From the NCBI RefSeq assembly GCF_011075055.1, contig NC_058137.1, positions 5,818,771 to 5,882,770 on the forward strand: DNA of 64,000 nt. Direction: 5' to 3'. Made by a program: the position numbers and the translations under genes. This document shows positions 52,371 through 63,348 of this stretch, in pieces. Source of the stretch: Mangifera indica. Taxonomy: Eukaryota > Streptophyta > Magnoliopsida > Sapindales > Anacardiaceae. A model generated the notes under the pieces. It had not been told where the DNA came from and did no database searches. It saw only the letters and a program-made list of their open reading frames with translations. Positions within the stretch are counted from its first letter, which is position 1; the number at the start of each line of letters is the position of its first letter.

Positions 52371-54695
52371 TGCTAAAGCTTTCAGAAGCAAATTACATGA
52401 GCCTTAATGAGATTTACAGTTGACATTGACCCTTCTATTTGAGTTTGTTATGGAGCCTTCTAAATTCGGTTTTGGTTCTGGCTTTTGAAAACAGGTACCT
52501 TCAAATTCATTAGTAAATGTATTTATGGCAAAGATTTCTCGGGGACAAAACGCTACTTTGGTGATCTGGGAAAAACTGTGAGTCTAATATCTTTTTATGT
52601 ATGACTGCTGTTGCACCCACCAAAACTATTAACAGAATGATGGCCTTGCAGTTGAGAACAGCTGGATCTAATGTACTATTTGCTGCTATCGCTGAAATAT
52701 CAGACTCTGTACTGAAGGGTGCAGAAACAAGTGGTTTTGATGGACTGGTACAAATCAACCTCTCATTTTGAACTAGTAGTTGCATAATTTTCTTGCGTTG
52801 ATTTTGCATTTAAAAACTGAAGAGATTACAATTATTGACTTTTTGGCTGATATTTATAATCAAGGTAAGTGGATTTCACCAAGGTCTACTGAAATTGGCA
52901 ATGGAGCCATCATTGTTGGGGACTGCTTTGATGGGAGGTGGCCCAGATCGAAACATCAAGCTGGATCGAACACCTGGGATTGATGAGGTAACAAATGTTA
53001 TGCGTGCAAGTTAAAAGACATAACCGAAAGAAGAAATAAGACTGAGTGTCTGAACATAATTGTCAAGCTGGCAAAGAAAAGTAGAGAGCAGTGATGAGCC
53101 CAGAAATATAATCTGGAGTAGTCCTATCATAAATCAAGATAATTTGGGAGGAGCAGTGATGAGTCCTGTTTGAATTTGCAAATGATAGTAGCAGTTAAAA
53201 GCAATAATTTATTGACACTGACAGTTAAAAAACTTATTGATACTAATATGTGTATGCTACTGGAAGTGTTGAAGTAAAGGCGGGGATTTTGGAGTGTATC
53301 ATTGAGAAGCATATGCTATTATATCTTGCAACATAATCAGCTATTCAGATGTTTTTTAATCTGCTTATGCATTTCAGATAGTCTATAGATATGGCTATAA
53401 GTTTCATAAGCAAATTACATGAGATTTAATTTAATATTTGTATTTAGAGTTACTTCACTAACTAGTCACTTGAAACTTTTCAGTTATATATTGAAGGATA
53501 CCTGCAGGCTATGTTGGATACGATGTATAGACAAGAATATCTTAGAGTCAGAGTCATTGACAATCAGGTAATTGTCGAGGAAGAAAATGGGAACAATACT
53601 CAGCTTGTGCTCAAAGAATGCTATTTTTGGAAAGGCATAATTTTCAGTTGGCTTATGATCTTGATACTTAAAACTCATCGTGATATCTGATGATTTCATG
53701 GTAGGCTTTTATCATAATTGTTTGGAAGTCACATATGAAAATGGTAGAGCAAGTTTTGTTTCTGTTTTAGTGTTAGACAGGTTTTTGATTGGGCAACACT
53801 TTGTCTTTGATAAGTGGACCAAAAGAGGTTGGATATGCTCTTATCATTTTAATATATTCATGTAGGTTTTCCTTAAAAACCTTCCTCCAAACAATACCCT
53901 CATAGATGAGATCATGGACCGTGTGAAGGGATTCCTTGAGAGCAAAGCATTGTTAAAGGGAGATCCTTCAAAAACTTCTCAATCGTTACGGCATCTCCGA
54001 GGAGAGAGTGTAATTATTCTCAATTCTGTCTTCCTCTTTCTAATTTCTCTCTTTATCTGTTTCATAGTTTCATATATAAATCTGAAATGGTATTTTTGTT
54101 CATTTATGTTTGCTTGAATATGTTGTCCATCTAAATACAAAGGTACAGCTAATAGCTACGATGTTTGTTGATGTGATTTACTGTTATTAAATGTCAATAC
54201 GTGAGTCTGCCAAGTGTCAGTTTCTTAGATCACCCTGTATGCTATCCATTTGGCTTCCTGAAGGTCTTTGAGAGGAAGATTAGTTATGATATGTCAAACA
54301 ATTGCTATTAATTTTACCTTTCAAATTCACTATTTATATTCATGATTCCACAGGAATGGAAGATAGGACCCACGGTGTTGACATTGTGCGAGCACCTCTT
54401 TGTGAGCTTTGCAATTCGCCTGCTAAGAAGGCAAGCTGATAAGCTTATCAGTAGCATCAAGTGGAATAAAGGGACCAAGGCTGACGATCTTAAGGCAATT
54501 GTCCCTGCACAGCAATCGGCCAAAGGGGAGAATTATATGAAGTTCATTTGGAAATGGGGATTCGGGAAATTTGTGTTTTCAGGCATTATAGCTTATATTG
54601 ATGGGAGGTTGTGCCGTGGTATCCCTAATCCAGTAGCACGACGTATCGTGGGTGGCTTTTTATTGAGTTTTCTTGACCGAAGTGAGAACCAGTGA
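34581..54695 (+). CDS. VPS13-like bridge lipid-transfer protein (3198 aa, 36 exons)
   Basis: Rod-like protein expected to channel lipids at membrane contact sites; probable counterpart of Arabidopsis AT3G50380. Exons: 34581-34867, 34973-35066, 36306-38545, 39176-39290, 40367-41233, 41419-41701, 41780-42231, 42416-42542, 42623-42747, 43397-44064, 44192-44306, 44398-44514, 44822-44916, 45281-45432, 45949-46004, 46109-46322, 46886-47305, 47379-47656, 47779-47864, 47962-48048, 48137-48398, 48497-48904, 49017-49113, 49833-50152, 50995-51111, 51206-51373, 51556-51684, 51768-51857, 51964-52070, 52153-52301, 52495-52577, 52652-52747, 52865-52987, 53484-53567, 53866-54009, 54354-54695. The sum is 9597 bp, in frame without stops. 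N-terminal chorein-like start MFLMNIIYRKL (34581 preferred to the ATG at 34545, which adds 12 residues absent from relatives). The SHR-BD-type region is about residues 1800-2520; a VPS13 C-terminal region (YTPILVARLANI, KYFGDL-type, IPNPVARRIVGGFLLSFLD) follows. Exon 25's acceptor is the least certain. Confidence 0.9.
35239..35667. mobile_element. Possible MITE in intron 2 of the VPS13-like gene
   Basis: The left side (caatgtttttggaatc) roughly mirrors the right side (tttttaaaaccattg), and 'aaaccggttcgaccactgg' near the left resembles 'gcggtttaaa...' and 'aaaccgttttgg' near the right. The ends are diverged and no target duplication was found. Confidence 0.3.
44579..44602. repeat. (GT)n microsatellite in a VPS13-like intron
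   Basis: About 12 GT units inside the intron between exons 12 and 13. Confidence 0.9.
52335..52370. repeat. (CT)n(AT)n microsatellite in a VPS13-like intron
   Basis: A ctctctctct run passing into tatatatata, inside the intron between exons 30 and 31. Confidence 0.85.
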
Positions 54696-56649
54696 ACTAT
54701 TTTCATGTATCTTTGTCCTCTGTTTATGTACAGTTTGAGACACAAATGAGCTAGCTTGGTTGCACTGGTATAAATGTATATATTCGGAAATCTTGGTGCA
54801 TTAGAACTGCATTTTATGTAATTTGTTATACAAAACTGTTTTGTATAGATTTATTGAACAAGGAATATATATCAGGCTAGGCAGCAAAGACCGTGAGCCA
54901 CCCAACCTACCCACATGAAATCGAATGAAATGATAAGCAGATGCGATGGTGAATTGATATTGAAGGATTGATGCCTTGTCAGGATTTACTTATTTCTCTG
55001 TCAAATTTGTTAATAAAATCTATTATTATTATTTTTTAATAAAATTGGTGAAAAAGGCAAAAATGTCATGTATCATTATAGAAACTAAAAGTCAGTGTTT
55101 TAATTATCAAATTGAATCTTAACTTAAGCAAAAGTCCTTTAGATCAATTATTTGTTGGATTAACGGTCAGATCAGTTTCAAATCTTCTGACAATCGACTC
55201 GTATATAGAGATGGTTAGAGCAAGTTTCTTCCTTCAGACAATCGTCATAGGAGTAACGTCAAGGAGAAGTTGACGAGAATATATAATTGACAACTTTTAG
55301 ATCTAAGGGCGTGTGTTGTGGTTCAGGAAGTCAAGAAAGGTGATGGTTGTTCATGTCTAAGGTCTGAGGCTCACATAGGTTGCAATAAGATCCCCTAGCT
55401 TGTTCTCCTCTTGATTTCATGCAACAATGAGACCAAGCTTCTCATCTTTATGGAAGTAGACAGATCTAATCAAGTCACCATTTGTTAGTGTTACAATTTA
55501 GGGCAATGCAGGAAGAAGGTAATGGCAAATCCATTCACTCCCCCAAAAAAAAGAGAGTGATATGGTGGACGGAAAACAAAACGGTGATGACAATGAAAAA
55601 AGAAACGTCATTCAAGGCCAAGCCACTAAGTTATAGTGATGTGGCTGAGGACGGGGCAATCAAGGAACCGAGATCTTGGTGAATGTTGTTGTTGAGGAGA
55701 AAAGAGCAAGTGCTGGAGGTGGCAATGAAGATTAACTCACTGTCCTTAATGGCCTATGAAGTCCTGCAACAATGGGATATCAAGAACTATCCTTAGCTTA
55801 TCCGATCATAACACTAGGCAGATATGCATAACATGGACATGAATAACAATAAAAACAAGATAAATTGAAATAGGAATCACATTTCCGTTTGTAAGCAAGT
55901 GAAACTAGTAAGAGAGAAAATCTAACAATCCTTGATGTTTCAAAAAGTAGTAATTTGATGAATTGAATACCAATGGAATAACCTTGGTGAGATAGTCTCA
56001 TTCTCCGTACACCCCAAACTCCAACACTGTTTAGTTAAAAAATTGAGAGCTCTATACGTGTCCTCAGGACATGTAGGTTTAGGATTATAATCTTGTGAAT
56101 TTGTTCAAGTCCCCGAGTGTAATCAAGTAACCTTGCATAAGGGAAATGGGTTGATAAATACCCCCAAATGCATTCGAGACCACAAATCCCATCACCAATT
56201 CACCGTCATGTGATTATCTATTATGCGTTACCACAAAGATTAATTATTTTATATGTTATTTTATTTAAATATAATTAATTTTTATTAATTAATTTTTTAA
56301 AATAAAAATACTACCAAATTTATAAGTAATAGAAGATAAATTACTTCAATAATATACATATCCCTCCATCCAAACCCTCCCCTAAAAACGTCAAATAAGT
56401 GTTCTAGCCAGAGTGTGGTAAATGGTGAATCTCCTATGAGATATGTTACAAGTGAGTTGTATGTTTTGCTCACTAGGTAGAACTCAATTCTAAACACATG
56501 AATATAATTACTGTCACTAACAGCAGTTTCACAACATACACAACTTCAACCCATTTCTTCATCAGTAACAACACTACTCCGGTCGGAGCTATGCACTATT
56601 CATGAATAGATTCGACATGAAGCAATAAAAAGAAAAATTGAATCCAAGT
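54696..56649. other. Intergenic DNA between convergent genes, no supported gene
   Basis: Contains the 3' UTRs of the VPS13-like gene (left) and of the lysine-rich gene (right). The part from 55150 to 55800 is less AT-rich, but frames there (for example 55482-55682) show no family resemblance and I see nothing else recognisable. Confidence 0.5.
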
Positions 56650-58103
56650 TCATGACTTTAACAAGCCAGAATTAGAAAGGAGGCGAAGTGCCTGGTTTGA
56701 GTTATTCAGAACCGCAGATGATCTTGAAACCTGCATTTTCCTTTTCTTTAAGAACTCCAAGGAATTCTTCAAGCATTCTGGAGGAGGAATGTCCTTCAGA
56801 ATAACAGGCTCTAACCTGCAAAGAAGGATCCAATCTCAAATGTTGCGAACCTAACAAGATTTTCCATAATGCCATAAAGCAAAGATCCCTTACCCTGAGC
56901 TTTTCTTCTTTTTCTTCCTAGAAGGACGTTTCACCTCAGCCTTGTCATCTTCAGAGTCTGATAAGAAAACTTTTCTGTAGACAGAAGATGAACATTTGGT
57001 CATGATGATGCAGACTTAAGTTAAAAATCATTAACATGCATGCACACGAGCAAACCACAAATACGCAAATAGCAGCATACTTCTCACGTGCAGCAAGCAT
57101 TTCAACAATGTCATTTGGAAGCATCCCTGAACCATCCAAAGCCTCTTTTTGTGTCTTTTCTGGCTCAGATTCGGCTAAATCTTGCATAGCCTTATCTCCT
57201 TTAGAAGTTCGTGGAGTTTTCCTTTGAGCCCATAGTCTGCGACGTTCTTTTCCCTCACGAACAACCCTATGTGGAGGAATTAATATAAAGTTCAATATGT
57301 ACATTTAGCACTTATCGTTTAACATAAAACAGATCATAAATACAACAGTAAGAAAGTTGGCCTAATTGTGGAATCGACTTAGAATGGATAGCAGGTTTGC
57401 AAAGTTTAGGGTAGAATACCTGAATTTTAAGAAATCAACAATCTTGAATGGTGTGTTACCCAATACCACTCAAAATTTAATAAACAAACAATACAATACA
57501 TTGATCCTCAAGCATCAACATTGGGATACTTCCTGCCATCCTGTATTGATCTTTTCCTATGTGTTACATGTTAACATCTCCCAAACCACATGCAATCCAT
57601 CTTATTTATCATAAATAAATGCCCATAGAACAATAGCAGAGAAACTAACCTAACTTAATTGGATACCCAACCTCTCAACTCTACACCATTTAATAGTTCA
57701 TCTTCCTTTGAACTCCTTCACATAACAATTAAAATTTCATTTAAAAATAACCATCAACGCTCCTCGCTCAAATTAAAGATTTCCTATGACTAAACATCTT
57801 CCCTCATCAGTTCTTACAGACTTTATCAAATTCTAAAAGAAATTACTTAGTTTTATTTACTGTAAATATTAATTTACAGGATCATATGCAGTAAGAGTAT
57901 ACCTGGCCTTATTTTCTTTCTGGACTCTTCGTATCTCTTCATCTTGCCGTATTCCCTAAAAAAAAAAAAATATAGATAGACAATTCGTAAATCAATTTTG
58001 CATGTCTTAGTTGAAATTATATTCCAAAAAAAAAGGATAAAAGGGACACCTGATCGGCTGTGAATTCCTCAGGAGCGTCGTCATAATCTTCTCCCTCCGA
58101 CAT
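56650..58103 (-). CDS. Lysine-rich conserved small protein of unknown function (179 aa, 5 exons)
   Basis: Not recognised by name. Exons: 58103-58050, 57955-57903, 57266-57081, 56974-56894, 56815-56650; every junction is GT..AG, phases agree, and the total is 540 bp including the stop. The first exon encodes an acidic start (MSEGEDYDDAPEEFTADQ). Residues about 19-50 are a charged helix likely to be a coiled coil (ENKARVVREGKERRRLWAQR). Residues 98-127 hold an acidic patch, SDSEDD, followed by a KKKKK stretch that could be a nuclear or nucleolar signal. The end has LEPVILKDIPPPECL and RSSAVLNNSNQALRLL, which read as a conserved motif. The acid/lysine alternation fits nucleolar or ribosome-assembly proteins, but this is inference. 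Confidence 0.75.
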
Positions 58104-58576
58104 TCTCAATCTCTTGCTCTCCTGAAACTCCTGAGGCCTAGGGTTTAAGGTAAAATAGTAAAATACAAACTGAAGAAGCCATTCACATATTGCTTGTTTG
58201 GGCTGGGATATTGGCCCATATTCTCCACCGTCGACCCAGAAACTCTGTTAAGCCCGAAACTCTGTTAAGCTAATTGGATTCTTTAGAGCCGTTAAAACTT
58301 CTTCCAAACTCCGTTAAGTAAATATTATTATAATAAGAAAATATGAGAATAAAAAATTATGCGGAATAGAAAAAGAAAAGGCCCGTCACCAACCCTCCAA
58401 GGTTTCAACAACTCTTAAATTCCCACCAGATGTTCCAGAAAACCTCAGTCACCTCCCTTCAACACCGTTATTTAATGCCAAAACATAAAAATGATTGAAC
58501 AGAAAGCCCCTAAGCAATAAAAATTTTTAAAATAAAAATCCTTCATACTTTTTATAGTTGAGATTTAAAGGGGGAG
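58104..58576. other. Upstream region of the lysine-rich gene
   Basis: Presumed promoter and leader of the minus-strand gene. Contains two near-identical short blocks ('gaaactctgttaagc') at about 58238 and 58256. No other feature was recognised. Confidence 0.4.
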
Positions 58577-58810
58577 ACCAAATATTTCCCACCCAAACTA
58601 TATTGAAATTGTAAGGTCGCATATTTGAAGTCAAAAAATGACATTTTTTTACCTTTACCCATCACTATTAGTAAAATTAATTGATTTTTAGGGTAAATAG
58701 ATTAAAAGATAAAAATTACTTTAAAACTTTTAATATTATTAAAGAAAATAACATTTATCCCTTTAAACTTTAATAAATATATTTTCACTCCCTATTTTTA
58801 TAAAAAAATT
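58577..58810. mobile_element. Solo left arm of a foldback-type element
   Basis: Begins GACCAAATATTTCCCACCCAA and proceeds through arm-like landmarks ('taaaattaattgattttta', 'ataacatttatccctttaaac'), resembling the left arms of the complete foldback elements. No right arm was found downstream before the methylesterase gene. Confidence 0.45.
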
Positions 58811-58857
58811 AAATTTTAAAACTTAAAACAATCATCGACGATGAAATATCATAGTGA

Positions 58858-59135
58858 CAAATCAATGTGATTTTAACTAAAATTATATTAGAATAATGTG
58901 ATTCAACTGAAATCACACTAAAAAATAATTCTAGATGAAATTGCATCAATTATACTAGTGCGTTTTAACTAGAATCACATCAAAATTATGTAAATTTAAT
59001 TAGATGCGCATTGACATAGATTGATTTTGATATAATCACACTGAAATGATGCAATTATGATGAAATCGCACAATTTGGATGTGATTTTAATCGTAATTTC
59101 AATTTTAATTAGTGTGATTTTAAATTGAAATCCAG
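58858..59135. repeat. Degenerate array of palindromic 'tgattttaactaaaatca' words
   Basis: A motif of the form GTGATTY(T/A)ACTNAAATCACA recurs about seven times with drift, each occurrence being itself nearly palindromic (for example 'tgtgattcaactgaaatcaca' near 58906, 'gtgcgttttaactagaatcac' near 58960). Spacing is irregular (about 25-45 bp). No gene overlaps it. Origin unknown. Confidence 0.5.
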
Positions 59136-59470
59136 CTACTATAAGGAATCTGAATTCTTGAAAGCATTAAAAACACGAAAAGGAAGAAGAAAATTTTGTT
59201 GGCTGATAAATTTTGTAAATTTAGAACGCTGAAATTAGAGTCACGATCAATTTAGGGGGCCTAGTTAAACTTATAACTCCAAAGATAAATTAGCCCAAAT
59301 AATCAAGAAAATAAAATTTTAAAAAAAAAAAACTCCACCATTCAACAAATACTCGTATAAGATTCATGAATTTTACAGAAGTTCCAATGCAAGAATGGTA
59401 TCTTGAACATTAAAGACATCGATCTAAGGAACACGGTTTTTTTATTAATTTAAAAAAAAAAAAAAAACCT

Positions 59471-60680
59471 TTAATATTTGTCAGCAACATCTTCCAGGAT
59501 TTTGCTCAACTCTGAAATTTTAGAGAGCATAGGCATGTGGTCAGCTCCCTTAATCATAATCACTTCTTTGGGAGGCTCATTCTCGATCATCTCCAATTGG
59601 AAGTCAGGCTTTATCACTTCATCTTCCCCGCACATCACATAGATCCGGTCGACGGAGCCGTACCTCTCCTTTGTTAGCAGGAATTTTTCAGTAAAATCTT
59701 CTTTGCAAAACCTAGTCGTTCTAACCTTTTGATTTGCTATCTCCAGAATCTACATGCAGATGTGGCGTAAGTTAAAGCAAATACATTGCACTGAGACGAG
59801 GGGTTAGCTTTTGGGGTTAAGCCAAAAAACCACCGTTGTTAAAGGTCAGAGTTCGATTAACAAAATTTTTATCTCATGTGAAAAACTTGCACAGGGTAAA
59901 ATTGAATAGTAACACATCATAACAAAGTGAAACTTTGAATTATCTACAACTGTAGCTGTGAATATGGTTAAAAGTTTATCTGTCCGATAAAGTCGGACAG
60001 GGCTCCCAGATTATAAAAAATAAAATATACATTGCATTGCATAGTAGCCTTACAGTAATTAGGTTGGGATACTTGAAGACTTACGGATTCAGTGCAGTTC
60101 TTGCAAACCTTGGTTTTAATGTATTCTGGACCAAAGCGAATAGATGATTGAACTGTATCTACTCCATGGTCAAATTTTAACTCGCAATCCATCCAGTCTT
60201 CTAATGGCGTTCTGTTCAAATACTGGGAAACCAGCACAAAAACAAAAGAGGGTTGATAAAATTAGCTTCTCAAATGCATTTTAGCTTATATAGTGAAAAA
60301 ATAATAATAGTGTGTACTTCTTCTATGATGACTCCTGGGGGAGATTTGTGAGTAGGCATTAAAGCGGACACAAATACTCCAACAGAAACTAATTGTGGAA
60401 ACTTTTCCATGGCGAGAGCAATGCTAATCCCGCCATAGCTGTGGCCTACAAGAATGACTTTATCACCGGCCTTTAGAGAGGCCAGGAAGTTTACCAGTGG
60501 CTCAATAAAATCTGAAAGAGGATATATGTCATTGAAATTCTTGGCGTTGAGCGCGGTGGTTCCCAAGTCTATTGTAGTAATTAGGTGACCGGCTGCTTTG
60601 AGCGGTATCCTGACTTTGAACCAAGGCCATTCTCCAAAGCAAGCTGCATCAACGAAAACAAAGTGCTTCATTTTCGCCAT
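59471..60680 (-). CDS. Methylesterase (MES10-like alpha/beta hydrolase, 259 aa, 3 exons)
   Basis: Member of the SABP2/MES family, which removes methyl groups from methyl salicylate, methyl jasmonate or methyl-IAA. Exons: 60680-60318, 60222-60085, 59749-59471, phase 0 junctions. The ATG at 60680 is chosen because the frame upstream begins only with GTG. The catalytic triad sits where tobacco SABP2 has it: S81 in GHSYGG, D210 in CGEDE, H238 in GADHM. GHSYGG, MDC and FGPEYIKTKVCKNC resemble MES10 (Arabidopsis AT3G50440). Odd feature: the strongly conserved HGxCHGxW oxyanion-side motif reads DAACFGEW (residues 11-18; H11 to D, G12 to A, H15 to F, while A13 is kept), which may lower or redirect activity. 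Substrate is not predictable. Confidence 0.88.
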
Positions 60681-61843
60681 TGCCACCTTCTGTCTCTACA
60701 TTCTCTTGTATACAGAAGTTGAAATGGACAAGTTGCAGAAGTGACAAGTTATTTATCATCATTTTGCGGTTTCAATATTTGTTGGACAACCATGCAGTTT
60801 TGATATTAATCCAATTAACATTAATTAATGCCCATAAGGTTTAACAACTACCAAAAACACCCTTGTTTTTAAAAATAAGTGTTTTTATGATTGTTGACAT
60901 TGTTTTAGTCAATAAACCCTAAAGCATAATTTCTTTCTTAATACAACCTCGTTAAACGAAACCAATTTTTTTGATAATTTTCTCCTGTCTCTCCTCTTTA
61001 GTTTTACTTACAAATTAGTTTGATTTTGATGATGGATTCATTTAGGATTGGGTTGATAAATCTGAAAGCTGTGGAAGTTGATGGTTCATAGTGAAAAGTT
61101 AGAGGTGAGAAAGTAATTTGTGGGAAATATTTGGTGACAGCGGTTGATGGGCAGTGCTTAATTAGCAGTACAACAGAGAAAAGAAAAGAGAGTGAAGGGC
61201 GCCATGCAAGAAGCTATAATTATAAATCAAAATGAACAAAAGCCAGTTGGGCACCTTTTTCAAAAACTTACCATTCTAGTTTTTCATCTTCCAATTTCTA
61301 AAAAGCGTTGCTGAAACAGTTTACCCACATCCATGCAAAATTTGTAAACTAGTGTTCTTCGAAAATGAATGAAGACCTTTTACAGTAGCGTGTTCTTCGA
61401 AAATGAATGAAGATCCCTTTTCTTTTTTAATCTATTTGGGTATATGAATTGGAGGGCATCCTATGCAATATCAACCCTTGGCTTCTTCTGCAAATACAAG
61501 TTTCAGAAACAAATTTTACTGATACTAGTTACATTAATCTCTAATTTATATTATTTTGCAGATTCCAACAACGAATAAATTAAAAAATATTAATGTTTGT
61601 TTGCTGAATATTTTTACAGTTTAAAAAAGGTTCATTCATGTTTCGGAAACAGAAACGAGAGGCATGATTTTCTTTTCCTGTTTGATGACTGTGTGACGCC
61701 TTTTTCGACATACAAGACACTACTGCGGTAAGAGCTGGAAGAAGACATTACTGAGGAAAGAATTGGGATGAGTAGCAATTGGCCCAACAATCCAATCCTC
61801 CCAACCACCAGCATCAAACTAACTAAATATTTATATTTAATAT
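60681..61843. other. Intergenic DNA upstream of the methylesterase
   Basis: Presumed promoter of the methylesterase followed by intergenic sequence. A short direct repeat 'gtgttcttcgaaaatgaatgaaga' type occurs twice (about 61352-61375 and 61390-61413). A 61-codon minus-strand frame (61632-61817) has no family resemblance. Confidence 0.45.
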
Positions 61844-62526
61844 GGCCAAACGACTATTTCCCACCCAAGGTTTGATGTTTTCTCAAAAGTCCCCCCTTTA
61901 ACTATGAAAACACCAAATACCCACCCATGGTCGGTTAGATTTAACCAAACCCTAACGGTGGTAGGGGTAAAATCGTCATTTTTGCTATAATATTAAAAAT
62001 AAACTAAAATAGAATCTAATTTTGCCCCCCTAAACTTTAAAAACTAAAATTTTCCCCCAGCTTAAATTTTAAAAAATGGCAGTTTCATCCTAGGGTTTGG
62101 TTTTGAAATCTCCGGTGACCGTTCCGGCTCCATTGCCGACGGCCTCTCCCTCCCGAAGCAACCTCTCCTTCCGGTGAATGTTTTCCTCCCAAGGCCAAGC
62201 CGACGCAGATCGATCCTCCAAATGGGAGGAAAACATTTGCCGGAAGGAGAGGTTGTTTCGGGAGGGAGAGGCTGTCGGCAATGGAGCCGGAATGGTCGCC
62301 GAAGATTTTAAAACCAAACCCTAGGGTGAAACTGCCATTTTTTAAAACTTAGGTTGGGGGAAAATTTTAGTTTTTAAAGTTTAGGGGGGCAAAAGGAGAT
62401 AAAATTTTCAGGCGTTAGGGTTTGATTAAATCTAACCGGCCATAGGTGGATGTTTGGTGTTTTCATAGTTAAAGGGGGGACTTTTAAGAAAACATCAAAC
62501 CTTAGGTGGGAAATAGTCGTTTGGCC
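61844..62526. mobile_element. Foldback MULE-type MITE, complete copy 3, near-perfect palindrome (683 bp)
   Basis: Begins GGCCAAACGACTATTTCC and ends GGAAATAGTCGTTTGGCC; flanked by an exact 10-bp duplication TATTTAATAT (61834-61843 and 62527-62536). The arms are inverted copies over nearly the whole length, including the inner ggctccattgccgacggcc and its mirror near 62275 and aacctctccttccgg near 62160 and 62238. Only about 40-50 bases in the centre are unpaired. The few arm differences and intact duplication point to a recent insertion. The 75-codon minus-strand frame at 62090-62317 lies in the palindrome and is not a gene. Confidence 0.9.
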
Positions 62527-62578
62527 TATTTAATATGGGTAGAACAATGCTGGCAGTAAGAAAAGATTTAGGAAATGC

Positions 62579-62644
62579 ATCGGACTGTTTTTAAATAAAT
62601 AAAAAAATAAATAAATTTATTTATTTATTAAATAAATAAATCGT
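62579..62644. repeat. (AAAT)n / inverted AAAT tract
   Basis: A run of aaataaataaa that turns into tttatttatttatt and back, giving a small self-complementary low-complexity block. Confidence 0.8.
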
Positions 62645-63348
62645 TTAACTAAACAATCCTAATTAATTTCAAATTCTAGAAAACTAACTTTAATAGACTT
62701 TAACAAAAATTGAACTCTCCTAAAGAATTATTAAACTAGCTATTAAACACTTATTATACTAAGAAACTAACTTTAAATTAATGATTTAGAAAGAAAGTTA
62801 GATTAAATTAAACTTTTTACAATCGAAAAACTTGACTCTACATAATTTGTCACATAAATATGTCACCCCTTATACTACATAAGCACCCCACATATTATTT
62901 TGTTATTATATTATTAATTTGTCCTCTCTTTTATCTTTGATTCATTTTTTCAATGTTTTTGTTCGTCTTTTTTATCCAACATACCTTTTATCTTGAATAT
63001 TTCTTTGACATATTTTCTCTTCATATTTAGCCTTCTTTTCCTTTCACGAGTTGAAGGTATTGGTCCTCCATCAAACACAAATGACTTTCTCGATGCTACC
63101 ATTCCAAACATTCCCAATGGGCAAGACAAATTTGCAAGACCATCTGAATGCTCTATAGAACCTCTTGTATAAATGATGCACTATATAATTAATAAGATTA
63201 AATGATATATCATAATTTAAAAGGAGTTTAATAAGTTAATTAACAATAAATAAACTAAGTGTCAGAAATGTGTACAGGAAATGAATCGGGGGATGCCACT
63301 TGCATTCCTATTATTTATTATCCTTACAATTTTCGCTATTTCTTGATT
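62645..63348. other. Intergenic DNA between two foldback elements
   Basis: AT-rich sequence with no supported gene. It contains an unusual open minus-strand stretch at 62950-63180, listed separately. Confidence 0.4.
62950..63180 (-). pseudogene. Open frame of unknown origin, possible exon remnant (low confidence)
   Basis: The minus-strand frame from 63180 to the TGA at 62950 is open for 76 codons without an early ATG. It encodes RGSIEHSDGLANLSC, then MFGMVASRKSFVFDGG and a lysine-rich tail ending at a natural stop. Composition is less AT-biased than the surrounding sequence and resembles protein more than chance. 'Atttatacaag' before the AGG at 63165 could be a splice acceptor. I do not recognise the family; it could be a last exon, a relic or chance. 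Confidence 0.2.

Noticed and set aside
62090..62317. 75-codon frame inside a foldback element
   Set aside because: Lies wholly in the inverted arms of a transposon without coding capacity.
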